Shown: in pieces, positions 1 through 7,735 of the stretch
How the letters are laid out: every line of letters begins with the position of its first letter
Numbering within the stretch: position 1 is the first letter of the stretch
Origin: Planctomycetota bacterium
Lineage (GTDB): Bacteria; Planctomycetota; UBA1135
Assembly (NCBI GenBank): GCA_024275135.1
Contig: JAJRZS010000005.1
Location: forward strand, 1-45,880
Direction of reading: 5' to 3'
DNA length: 45,880 nucleotides
The notes under the pieces: model-generated
What the model was told of the DNA's origin: nothing
The model's database searches: none
The model's input: the letters and a program-made list of their open reading frames with translations, nothing else
Program-made: the position numbers and the translations under genes

Positions 1-131
1 ATTGGGGCAAAACGGGGGGCGAAACTTCATGGTCTTTCTCAAGTCGCTAGGCAGCGACATGGAGAAGACGGAGAAGGTGTTGTTTCGTTACCCGCTTTCT
101 AGGATTCTTGCCCACCCAAGTGGGCCAGGTT
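1..131. repeat. Left copy of a 131-bp terminal inverted repeat
   Basis: These 131 bases are the exact reverse complement of 45746-45876; identity ends between the final T of position 131 and position 132. The repeat holds two perfect hairpins, GTCGCT-AGGC-AGCGAC near 43-58 and GCCCAC with GTGGGC across a four-base loop near 110-125. It begins at the stop codon of the minus-strand gene 131-781 and lies downstream of it, where it could serve as a transcription end. An open reading frame crosses it but is not taken as coding. It is either a dispersed genomic repeat at which assembly stopped or an inverted-duplication artefact. Confidence 0.9.
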
Positions 132-781
132 TAAAAGTGGTAGCCAAGGGCAATATATCCCACCAGCCCACTAAGATTATGCTGAAACCCAGAACTCGTC
201 ACATTATCTCCAACCAAATGCGAAGGCACATCTGGCATTCCCTCATACATCAAATAAGTCTCCACCGAAAAATTTTCCGAAAGAGCCCAATTCAAACCAG
301 TTCCAACACCCCACCCCAAGAAACCATCCGATTCCCACCCTTCCTGCTGCAACTCCAAGCCGAAATTGTATTGCAACTGCGCAGTGACAAAGGCGGTCAA
401 GGCACGGGTGCCAAAATAGCGCCGCAACCCCCCAGCGATTTGCTTGCCCTTAATCGGAGGTCCGGAGGATCGTTCATGATACTCACGAGAATCCAGGCTA
501 AAGGTGGCGGAATATTGGTTGCCAATCAACCGTTCGAGCTCCAAGCCATAGGAGCTAAAACGATCCAACTCCTGACTACTGGAGTTGGTAGCGGGTCGAT
601 TCGCTACATCAATAAACTCAGAATCAATGCTGCTATAGGCAGCACCACGTACCTTCAGAGTGTTGAAGCCAGCAAGGTTTTGCTTTTTGATGCCGGAATA
701 AGGCGGAATAAAGTTACAGCTCCACCCGCAAAAAGCAAAACACAGGAAGAGAAGGAGACCGGACGCGGAACCTTTGGGCAT
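131..781 (-). CDS. Small secreted outer-membrane beta-barrel-like protein
   Basis: A 216-residue protein with a hydrophobic N-terminal signal (about residues 8-21, FLCFAFCGWSC) that may end in a weak lipobox cysteine. The rest has alternating short hydrophobic and polar stretches with many aromatic residues, and it ends in GYHF; a terminal phenylalanine is the usual last residue of Gram-negative outer-membrane barrels. Length suits an 8-10-strand barrel. It lies 35 bases after the propeller gene 817-2229 on the same strand, so it is probably cotranscribed under the cobalamin riboswitch. I infer an outer-membrane partner of the propeller protein. It is too small for a BtuB-type TonB receptor and has no plug domain. 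The exact family is not recognised. Confidence 0.6.
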   Translation of the reverse strand: MPKGSASGLLLFLCFAFCGWSCNFIPPYSGIKKQNLAGFNTLKVRGAAYSSIDSEFIDVANRPATNSSSQELDRFSSYGLELERLIGNQYSATFSLDSREYHERSSGPPIKGKQIAGGLRRYFGTRALTAFVTAQLQYNFGLELQQEGWESDGFLGWGVGTGLNWALSENFSVETYLMYEGMPDVPSHLVGDNVTSSGFQHNLSGLVGYIALGYHF

Positions 782-816
782 GTGGCAGAGGATAACAGCG
801 TCCGGCCCATTTTGAA

Positions 817-2229
817 TTACTGAATCACCAACACCTTCGGTGCAGTGGTGAAATCAGACACCCCATCCGTAACATAGCCCTGGAGGAAAAATTGCTTGCC
901 TTCCAAGGCCGCGTTTAGAGGCAGGTTGAGAGTGGCCTGAGCGTTACCCGTAGCAGAAACCAGACGCTGCACCAACTGCGGGCCAATTTGGAAAGAAACG
1001 CCCTGGTAGAGGGTGGGGGAGCTGTTGGTGCTCGTCATCAAAGCAACTCTCTGTCCACTGAACCCACTCAAGTCTATGGTGACCGTGTCGCCTCGATTCG
1101 GGGTGGTGTCACTGACGGTCAGGCTACCGCGAAAATCATTGTGGGCAGAAACGGTTGGCAAGTTATTGAAGACCAACACCGCCTCATTGCTTTGTACCGT
1201 CATGTAGATTTTCCCATGGACAAACACCACGTCATTGGGCTGCATATAACCACTGCCCAATCCCAGTACGGAAGTATGGCTTAGCAACTCATCGTTCAGT
1301 ACATCAACCAGAACCAATTCATTGGCGGTAAGGCTGGCAATGGCCAAGATGTCTTGGTTTGGATTGAGAGCTAGGCCATATCCATCGACTCCTTCCAGGT
1401 CGATGGCGCGGTCCAATTCTCCCTGGGCATCCACCCGATACAAATGGCCAGAAAAATCAAGACCAGTTAGGTAGGCGCTGCCGTCCGCCAACACTTCGAC
1501 TTCGGAAGCGGATGGATAGGCGACAAATTGATCCCTGCGCTCGGCAACCCAAGCTTCGTCCCCTTGGATGCCAGCAAGGTCATGCCGATACAGCCCACCT
1601 TTGGCGCCAGTAAAGGATGGCAGATACTCGGTCGTTGGAATCCACAGTTGATTCCCTTGGCCTTTGAGTCGGCTTCCCGATAGAAACTGCGTATTAAAGC
1701 TAGCAGCGGCGTCAAAACTCAAAGTGGGGATGTCGATGGCGTAGACGTTGCCAGAACCGTCTTGGGTGCTCACCCAAAATTTGTCCTGATGAGCAACAAT
1801 GCCGAAGGGAAAGCAACTGCCAAGTCCAAAAGGATCGGGCAGCTGCACGGTTGCTACCACCTGATTGGTGGCATCCCAAATGGTGACGCTACCACTACTG
1901 GAATTGGTAACAGCACCATATTGCAGGGCGCCCATCGAGTTGTAGGAAAAGGCGATGTCTTCCGGAAACAACCCCACCGTAATCGTACTGACGACGGTGT
2001 CGGTGCTGGGGTCAATCACAGCAACCGCATTGTTGTTGCCAAGAAAATCTCCAGCAATGGCCACATAAATCCGATCACTGGTCGCTTCGTAGCTGAGGCC
2101 AAAAGGCTTAGCCGGGGTGAGGGGATTGCCCAAACCGAAGAGAGAAATCTCTTGTTGGAAGCTTTGGGCTGCCGCAGGTACGGCGAAAAAACCAGCACAA
2201 AGTGCTGCAAACAAACATGTTTTTGGCAT
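817..2229 (-). CDS. Secreted YVTN-type beta-propeller, candidate B12-binding surface protein
   Basis: A 470-residue protein with a clear signal peptide (cleavage near AAAQ, residue 21). Blades of about 40 residues follow, containing repeats such as NNAVAVIDPSTDTVVSTI and RIYVAIAG that resemble the YVTN/YncE family. The last 100 residues or so form a beta-rich module also seen in other secreted proteins here. The ATG is preceded by AAGGAG at good spacing, and the leader carries a cobalamin riboswitch, so the gene should be repressed when B12 is plentiful. In Bacteroides, BtuG is a surface beta-propeller that binds B12 and sits on BtuB; a similar role here is inferred from fold plus riboswitch. 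There is no lipobox, so anchoring would differ from BtuG. Other ligand-binding propellers cannot be excluded. Confidence 0.75.
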   Translation of the reverse strand: MPKTCLFAALCAGFFAVPAAAQSFQQEISLFGLGNPLTPAKPFGLSYEATSDRIYVAIAGDFLGNNNAVAVIDPSTDTVVSTITVGLFPEDIAFSYNSMGALQYGAVTNSSSGSVTIWDATNQVVATVQLPDPFGLGSCFPFGIVAHQDKFWVSTQDGSGNVYAIDIPTLSFDAAASFNTQFLSGSRLKGQGNQLWIPTTEYLPSFTGAKGGLYRHDLAGIQGDEAWVAERRDQFVAYPSASEVEVLADGSAYLTGLDFSGHLYRVDAQGELDRAIDLEGVDGYGLALNPNQDILAIASLTANELVLVDVLNDELLSHTSVLGLGSGYMQPNDVVFVHGKIYMTVQSNEAVLVFNNLPTVSAHNDFRGSLTVSDTTPNRGDTVTIDLSGFSGQRVALMTSTNSSPTLYQGVSFQIGPQLVQRLVSATGNAQATLNLPLNAALEGKQFFLQGYVTDGVSDFTTAPKVLVIQ

Positions 2230-2235
2230 GGCTAT

Positions 2236-2258
2236 CTCCTTCCGGGGTCTCGCCCGGA
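2236..2258 (-). promoter_or_regulatory. Riboswitch expression platform: hairpin abutting the Shine-Dalgarno
   Basis: On the minus strand a 6-bp stem TCCGGG/CCCGGA (2241-2246 with 2253-2258, loop of six) ends at the base of the AAGGAG Shine-Dalgarno (2236-2241) of the propeller gene. This fits translational control by SD masking, since no U-tract follows. The switching partner of this stem was not resolved by eye. Confidence 0.45.
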
Positions 2259-2269
2259 TTCAGGGTGAT

Positions 2270-2372
2270 GCTGGCTCAATACCGGTGCTCCGACTGCGCA
2301 CTGAGTGCGTTCACGGTGGCGGACCCGTGGAGGATTTGCACCTCCTTCCCCGGTTATCAAACACAAGCGAAT
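2270..2372 (-). promoter_or_regulatory. Cobalamin (B12) riboswitch
   Basis: Read on the minus strand, the leader of the propeller gene carries the conserved blocks of the cobalamin aptamer in order: GGGGAAGGAGGTGCAAATCC (B12-box-like GGTGCAAATCC, complement of 2332-2342), CCGCCACCGTGA (complement of 2311-2322), a short hairpin CGCAC-TCA-GTGCG, then AGTCGGAGCACCGGT. ACCGG (2350-2354) pairs with CCGGT (2281-2285) to close the core. The peripheral domain is short, as in compact variants. The 5' boundary is approximate. Confidence 0.85.
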
Positions 2373-2414
2373 TGGGATGGAACAGCGGACGACATTTTGC
2401 CCGCGGGCCACATC

Positions 2415-4382
2415 CTAGCATTTTTCTTTGTCTTCGTATTCCTTTTGCAAACCCTGCAACACCGTGGGGTCGGCAAGAGTGGTGACATCGCCCACCGCCT
2501 TGCCTTCGGCAACATCACGCAGCAGGCGGCGCATAATCTTGCCGCTGCGGGTCTTCGGCAACTCTGGAGTGAAGATGATGTTCTCCGGTCGAGCCAAACC
2601 GCCAATTTCCGTGGCAACAAATTGACGCAACTCTTCGGCCAGCTGCTGGGTTTGGTCGTAACCACCGCGCAGAATGACAAAACCAACCGGAGCTTGCCCC
2701 TTTAGCTCATGGGCGATGCCAATGACCGCCGCCTCGGCAACCGCGGGATGGGCCACTAACGAGGATTCGATTTCCATCGTACTTAGCCGGTGACCCGACA
2801 CATTCATCACGTCGTCAACGCGGCCGAGAATCCACAAATTGCCATGGGCATCGCGCTTGGCTCCGTCGCCAGCAAAATATTTGCCTGGAAAGCGCGACCA
2901 ATAGGTTTCTTCGTAGCGTTTGGCATCTCCCCAAATGCCCCGCAACATGCTTGGCCAAGGACGCGTGAGCACCAAGTAGCCACCGCCGGCTCCTTCTACC
3001 TCACTTCCATCCTCTCGCAACAACTTGGTCTCGATTCCGGGGAAGGGCGTCGTCGCCGAGCCTGGAACTGTGGCCGTGATACCAGGTAGGGGAGTAATCA
3101 TGATGCCACCGGTTTCGGTTTGCCACCAAGTATCAACAATAGGACAGCGCTCGCCACCAATCTGTTTTTGGTACCACATCCAGGCTTCTGGATTGATGGG
3201 TTCGCCCACAGTGCCCAATAAGCGCAGTGAGGACAAGTCATGCTTGGACGGATGCTCGTCGCCCCATTTCATGAAGGCGCGGATGGCCGTGGGCGCAGTG
3301 TAAAACACGGAAACTCGATAGGTTTCCACCAACTGCCAGAAGCGGTCGGGAGCAGGATGATTGGGAGCTCCCTCATACATCACTTGGCTAACGCCATTGG
3401 CCATGGGGCCAAACACGATGTAGCTGTGACCGGTAATCCAACCAATGTCGGCGGTGCACCAATAAACATCGGTTTCTGGTTTCAAATCAAACACCAACTT
3501 GCTGGTGGCCAGCGCACCCGTGAGATAGCCGCCGGTGGTATGGACGATGCCCTTGGGTTTTCCCGTGGTACCACTGGTATAAAGAATGAACAACGGATCC
3601 TCCGCATCCATGGATTCCGGCGGACAAGTCGTTGGCTGGGGGCCGACCACATCTTCCCACGCCACTTCCTGCGGAATGGGTGCCGACTCACTGCGCAATC
3701 CCTGACCACGGCTCCACAGCAAGACTTTTTCCACGCTGGTGCACTCCTTAACGGCCTGTTGCACCACAGATTTTAAGTCCAACACTTTGCCGCGCCGCCA
3801 ACAACCATCGGCACAAACGACCAATTTGGCACTTTGGTCTTGAATGCGGTCTTTCAAGGAGGTGGGGCTAAAGCCGGCGAAGACCACAGAAAAAATGGCA
3901 CCGATGCGGGCGCAGGCTAGCACGGTCATGGCCAGCTCCGGAACCATGGGCATATAAAGAGTGACCCGATCCCCTTTCCCGACGCCCAAACTCTTTAACC
4001 CGTTGGCAACCTGGCAAACACCTTCCAGCATTTCGGCATAGCTAAGCGTGCGTTGATCGCCCGGCTCGCCCTCAAAGTAAAACGCGACCCGATTGCCGAG
4101 GCCCGCTTGAACATGACGATCCAGACATTGCACGCTGGCGTTGAGCTTGCCGCCAACAAACCATTTGGCGTAGGGGGCTTGCCAATCGAGGACTTGCTCC
4201 CATTTCTTGTCCCATTGCAATTGCTCGGCCCAACTCGCCCACCATCCTTGCCAGTCTTGTTCGGCCTGCGTGTAGATTTCGGCAGATTGGGCGTTTGCTT
4301 GGGCTTGAAACTCGGCGGGTGGAGCAAAGCTTCGCTCTTCAGAGAGCAAAGTATCGATGGTTTCTTGTGGTTGGTTGGTCAT
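2415..4382 (-). CDS. acs: Acetyl-CoA synthetase (AMP-forming)
   Basis: A 655-residue enzyme that activates acetate to acetyl-AMP and then acetyl-CoA in the cytoplasm. The ATP/AMP signature YTSGTTGKPKG, the adenylate-binding DTWWQTETGG and the C-terminal PKTRSGK are all present; the last lysine, near residue 615, is the one acetylated in characterised Acs proteins. Length matches the family (about 650). I chose the ATG at 4382 because it overlaps the lpxA stop as ATGA; an in-frame start at 4403 would add only seven residues inside lpxA. The gene ends about 40 bases before the cobalamin riboswitch of the next operon. Pairing with lpxA is unusual. Confidence 0.95.
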   Translation of the reverse strand: MTNQPQETIDTLLSEERSFAPPAEFQAQANAQSAEIYTQAEQDWQGWWASWAEQLQWDKKWEQVLDWQAPYAKWFVGGKLNASVQCLDRHVQAGLGNRVAFYFEGEPGDQRTLSYAEMLEGVCQVANGLKSLGVGKGDRVTLYMPMVPELAMTVLACARIGAIFSVVFAGFSPTSLKDRIQDQSAKLVVCADGCWRRGKVLDLKSVVQQAVKECTSVEKVLLWSRGQGLRSESAPIPQEVAWEDVVGPQPTTCPPESMDAEDPLFILYTSGTTGKPKGIVHTTGGYLTGALATSKLVFDLKPETDVYWCTADIGWITGHSYIVFGPMANGVSQVMYEGAPNHPAPDRFWQLVETYRVSVFYTAPTAIRAFMKWGDEHPSKHDLSSLRLLGTVGEPINPEAWMWYQKQIGGERCPIVDTWWQTETGGIMITPLPGITATVPGSATTPFPGIETKLLREDGSEVEGAGGGYLVLTRPWPSMLRGIWGDAKRYEETYWSRFPGKYFAGDGAKRDAHGNLWILGRVDDVMNVSGHRLSTMEIESSLVAHPAVAEAAVIGIAHELKGQAPVGFVILRGGYDQTQQLAEELRQFVATEIGGLARPENIIFTPELPKTRSGKIMRRLLRDVAEGKAVGDVTTLADPTVLQGLQKEYEDKEKC

Positions 4383-5182
4383 CGTTTTTTGGGGCCAGCG
4401 CAAAGGCCGCGCGGGGAAGCCAGCACAAATTGTGCGAGTTCGCGAACGGCGGAGTCTTCAGCCGTGGCGAGGGATTGGGCGCAATCCAGCACCGAGGAAG
4501 CGGAGAAAAGTTGGCGCAGGGATTTCCGCAAAGCGTCGCGCCGATCACTAGAAAAGCCCGCGCGTTCCAAGCCGACTCGATTCAACCCACGCCAGCGGAC
4601 GGGATGCGCACCGGTGACGATGGAAAAGGGCGGTGCGTCGCGGGTGACCATGCTGCCGCCGGCGACCATGGTCAGGCGGCCCACGCGGGTAAACTGATGA
4701 ACCGCACTATTCCCCGAAAGGATGCATTTTTCACCAACTTGGGCGTGGCCACCCAGTGCGCTGCCATTGACCAGAACTACGTCGTCACCAACAACACAGT
4801 TATGTCCGACATGGCTGCCAGCCATCATCCGCACGCGTTGGCCGAGCCGGGTCACTTCCCCTGCTTCTGTCGGACGATGGACGGTGGCATGTTCGTGAAA
4901 TTGGCAGTCGTTGCCAATTTGCACCAAGCTACGCGCGCCTTGGTACTTGTCGTCCTGGGGTTCGCCACCAAGCACCACCCCGGCACGCAGCCGACAGCGC
5001 GCGCCCAATTCTGTCCGTCCTAACAGATGAACATGGGGTCCAAGTTGGCAGAAATCGCCGAGGACCACCCCAGGCTCAAGCACGCAATAGGGGCCGATTT
5101 GGACGCCCACGCCTAGTTCGGCGCCAGGCAAGACGATGGCGGTGGGATGGATCACCGTTTCCGTGGCGGGGGAATGCACCAA
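4379..5182 (-). CDS. lpxA: Acyl-[ACP]-UDP-N-acetylglucosamine O-acyltransferase
   Basis: A 267-residue left-handed beta-helix enzyme catalysing the first step of lipid A synthesis, transfer of a 3-hydroxyacyl chain to UDP-GlcNAc. Hexapeptide repeats fill residues 10-185. GGEPQDDKY (72-80) matches the family's GGEPQDLKY, and SHVGHNC (123-129) contains the catalytic histidine, probably H127. QFTRVG and NRVGLERAGFS complete the LpxA signature. The reading frame opens with TTG at 5182 and GTG at 5179; either may be the start and no well-spaced Shine-Dalgarno decides. Its stop overlaps the acs start (ATGA). No other lpx gene is in the window. It diverges from the amidohydrolase operon across about 90 bases. 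Confidence 0.93.
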   Translation of the reverse strand: MVHSPATETVIHPTAIVLPGAELGVGVQIGPYCVLEPGVVLGDFCQLGPHVHLLGRTELGARCRLRAGVVLGGEPQDDKYQGARSLVQIGNDCQFHEHATVHRPTEAGEVTRLGQRVRMMAGSHVGHNCVVGDDVVLVNGSALGGHAQVGEKCILSGNSAVHQFTRVGRLTMVAGGSMVTRDAPPFSIVTGAHPVRWRGLNRVGLERAGFSSDRRDALRKSLRQLFSASSVLDCAQSLATAEDSAVRELAQFVLASPRGLCAGPKKR

Positions 5183-5200
5183 GATAGTGTAGAAAATCTC

Positions 5201-5229
5201 CTGACTTCGGGCCGACTGGTGCGTATTCT
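5201..5229 (+). promoter_or_regulatory. Possible sigma-70-type promoter of the amidohydrolase operon
   Basis: CTGACT (5201-5206) and TATTCT (5224-5229) each match 4 of 6 consensus bases and are separated by exactly 17 bases. They lie 42 bases upstream of the first amidohydrolase start, inside the divergent lpxA/amidohydrolase spacer. Such matches arise by chance fairly often. Confidence 0.3.
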
Positions 5230-5270
5230 GGTAGACGGAAGCCTAAGCCCGTTTTCTCCCGGAGAATCTC

Positions 5271-6638
5271 TTGAAGTTGCGAAGCACCTTAGCTGCCCTA
5301 GGCAGCCTCCTCACCCTTCTTCTGGCCCCAGCCCATGCCCAGGAGACGGGTTATCACCGCACCTACGTCATCCAGGCCGACGCCGCTTGGATTGATGCCG
5401 AAACTCGCCTAGCTCCCGCCTTTGTCCAAATCAGCAACGGCAAAATCGATTGGATTAGCCAGCAGGATCAGCGCGTGGAGTCGAAAAACATGTTCGGCAA
5501 GTCGATGGGCAAGGCCAAGCTGATTCGGGTTCACGGCACCCTGGCTGCGGGGATGGTGGATGCCTGGACGAAATTTTCCCCTGCGGGCTATGGCGCCGAT
5601 CGCAAAGCGGGCCCCACCCGCGAGGTGGCCGATTCTCTACCGGTGCAGGCCCCGCAGGAGGATGTGGTGTTGCAGGCCCAAGTTTTGGCCGCGCGGGAAG
5701 CCGGAATCGCTGCGGTTTATATTCCTGGTGGCATGCGCGGTTTGCGCCAGGGCGTTGGTGTTGCCGCCGAGTTCACGGCTTTGGATTTACCTCTAGATAG
5801 TGGGCAACATGCTCTGGATTTTGCCGTCGGTTCGGCGGCCACCCCTGGCATTGAGCGTGTTTTTCAAGCCGAAGAATTGCGCAACGCCTTTGTCGAAGCC
5901 CAAGATTGGCGCGATTCTTGGGATGATTTCGATGAGGCGATGGCGAAGTACGAAAAAGACCTCGCCAAATACCAAGAAAAGCTCGACAAGTTTGTACAAG
6001 AGCAGAAGAAGAAAGAACAAGAGGGCGAGGCGATGGCGGAGGATAAGGACGACGCCGCGAAAAAACCACAGCCACCCAAACGTCCGCGTCGCCCTGCCGA
6101 GCCGCAAAGCAATGCGGCACGCGATTTGTTGTTGAAAGCCTTGGATGGGGCGATGCCCGTGCGGGTGGTGGCCAACCGCCTTGCGGACATCCGCGCCATG
6201 ATGGCGTTAAAGGAGGAGTTTCAACTCGACCTCATTCTGCTTGGTGCTTACGAGGCAGATTATGTGGCCAAGGATCTGGCAGCAGCAGAAATCCCGGTCA
6301 TCCTGCCCCTGGTCCCCGACCATCACGCCCAGCCCGAACCCAAGCGCAGTTTTGCCCGACGCTATTTGGCCTTGCGCAAAGCCAAAGTGGAGGTGGCCAT
6401 TGCCAGCGGTGGGGTTGAAGGCATGGAATTCATGCTGCCGATTCGTGCCGGTGAGATTCTCGCTGCCGGCGGTGAGGAAGGCGATGTCTGGGCATCCCTC
6501 ACTTCCGTGCCCGCCAAGCTTTTGGGCTTGAAACAATATGGTGCGTTAACAGCCGGCAAAAGCGCCACCATGATTTTGTTTGAGGGGCGTTCGCCCTTTG
6601 ATGCTTCCGCCCCGTTCAAAGCCCACAAACCCAAATAA
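5271..6638 (+). CDS. Secreted amidohydrolase-like protein 1 (no metal site)
   Basis: A 455-residue protein starting at TTG, with GGAG six bases upstream. Signal peptide 1-23 (cleavage AHA/Q). The amidohydrolase outline is present: an N-terminal beta-sandwich strand (residues 50-62), the usual end of strand 1 as LAAGMVDAW (91-99), and the C-terminal sandwich (GALTAGKSATMILFEG, 424-439). Where active members have D-x-H-x-H this one reads DAWTK, and I find no later catalytic His/Asp set. A strongly charged helical insert (about 222-262, KYEKDLAKYQEKLDK) followed by a Pro/Arg-rich stretch interrupts the barrel. It is first of nine consecutive paralogues and lies 2 bases before the next. Likely a periplasmic or exported pseudoenzyme with structural or binding function (inferred). 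Confidence 0.8.
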   Translation: MKLRSTLAALGSLLTLLLAPAHAQETGYHRTYVIQADAAWIDAETRLAPAFVQISNGKIDWISQQDQRVESKNMFGKSMGKAKLIRVHGTLAAGMVDAWTKFSPAGYGADRKAGPTREVADSLPVQAPQEDVVLQAQVLAAREAGIAAVYIPGGMRGLRQGVGVAAEFTALDLPLDSGQHALDFAVGSAATPGIERVFQAEELRNAFVEAQDWRDSWDDFDEAMAKYEKDLAKYQEKLDKFVQEQKKKEQEGEAMAEDKDDAAKKPQPPKRPRRPAEPQSNAARDLLLKALDGAMPVRVVANRLADIRAMMALKEEFQLDLILLGAYEADYVAKDLAAAEIPVILPLVPDHHAQPEPKRSFARRYLALRKAKVEVAIASGGVEGMEFMLPIRAGEILAAGGEEGDVWASLTSVPAKLLGLKQYGALTAGKSATMILFEGRSPFDASAPFKAHKPK

Positions 6639-6640
6639 CC

Positions 6641-7735
6641 ATGTTTGCACTGAGTACCTTTTTGATTGGGCTGCTAGCCACAGCTCCATGTTGGCAGCAA
6701 AACACGGTGATTTTGCAGCCCGATGCCGTTTTGCTGGCTGACGGTACCTTGCAAGAGCATGTGGGGGTGGCAATTCGAGATGGTCGCATTCTCGAAATCG
6801 GCGTTTCGGTGCAAGTTTCCGGTCTACGCGTTCCGCTACAGGGGGTGTTGGCCCCAGGTATGGTGGATGCTTTCAGCGGCCGGGGGGCCGAACGTCTGCT
6901 CACCGAGCAATCTCGCCAGCTCACCCCACAACTGCGCGCTGCGGATGGACTGCAGTTGGCGTCGCCGGTTTGGGAAAGTTTGTTGGCGCGTGGGGTCACT
7001 GCCGTGCATATCACCCCCGACCCCACCAATGTTTTGGCTGGTCGTGGGGTTTTGGTGTCGGCGGCCGGGGAATCCTTGGAGCAAAGAATCCTGCTGAAAG
7101 ACACGGCTTTGGTCGGCTCCTTGGTGCAGTCGGCCATCCACGATGATCGCGTGGGGCCAAGTTCCTTGGCCGGTGGTTTGGAATTGCTGGAGCAAGCCTT
7201 TGCCACCGCCAAAAGTGATGATTTTGGACCCTCCCTTTGGATGTATCTCGAAAATGCGGAAGGGACTCGTGGGGTGCAGGATTTGGCTGCAACCAAGGGG
7301 CTGCAAGTGGTGCCTATTTTGATGGGGGAGGTCGGGTCTTATGGGGGCCAATTTCCCCAGCAAATCGTGGGTCTACCAACGATGGGCTTGGGCGCTTTCG
7401 CCCGCCGCGCCGAAACTTGGCGACGTTTGGCAAAACAGGGAACGCAAGTGGCTTTCGGCACCCGCGCTGGCAACCAAGCTTGGGATTCTTTGCGCACTTC
7501 CGCCATGGCCTGGAGTCGCCTGACTGGTGATGCTGCAGGCGCTTGGGCTACCGTGACATTCAATCCAGCAAAACTGTTAGGAATGGAAAAAGAAATTGGC
7601 AGTATTCAGGTTGGCGCGCGAGCCGATTTGGTGCTGTGGTCTGCACACCCTTTAGATGCTACCGCCCAGGTGGTGTCGGTGATGGTGGGCGGACAAACTG
7701 TTTTTCGCGCCCCACTTGGGGAGGCTCAACCATGA
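6641..7735 (+). CDS. Secreted amidohydrolase-like protein 2 (no metal site)
   Basis: 364 residues, the shortest of the array. A hydrophobic signal covers residues 1-17. ADGTLQEHVGVAIRDGRILE (33-52) is the typical N-terminal sandwich and IGSIQVGARADLVLWSAHPL the C-terminal one. The strand-1 end reads APGMVDAFSGRG, so both metal-binding histidines are gone, and the loop that usually carries the catalytic Asp reads FGTRAGNQAWDS. It has no coiled-coil insert. The stop overlaps the next start by four bases (ATGA), so translation is probably coupled. A catalytically dead paralogue is the simplest reading. Confidence 0.8.
   Translation: MFALSTFLIGLLATAPCWQQNTVILQPDAVLLADGTLQEHVGVAIRDGRILEIGVSVQVSGLRVPLQGVLAPGMVDAFSGRGAERLLTEQSRQLTPQLRAADGLQLASPVWESLLARGVTAVHITPDPTNVLAGRGVLVSAAGESLEQRILLKDTALVGSLVQSAIHDDRVGPSSLAGGLELLEQAFATAKSDDFGPSLWMYLENAEGTRGVQDLAATKGLQVVPILMGEVGSYGGQFPQQIVGLPTMGLGAFARRAETWRRLAKQGTQVAFGTRAGNQAWDSLRTSAMAWSRLTGDAAGAWATVTFNPAKLLGMEKEIGSIQVGARADLVLWSAHPLDATAQVVSVMVGGQTVFRAPLGEAQP

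Noticed and set aside
2..823. Long plus-strand reading frame at the left end
   Set aside because: It begins in the terminal repeat and runs antisense through the beta-barrel gene; no protein-family features.
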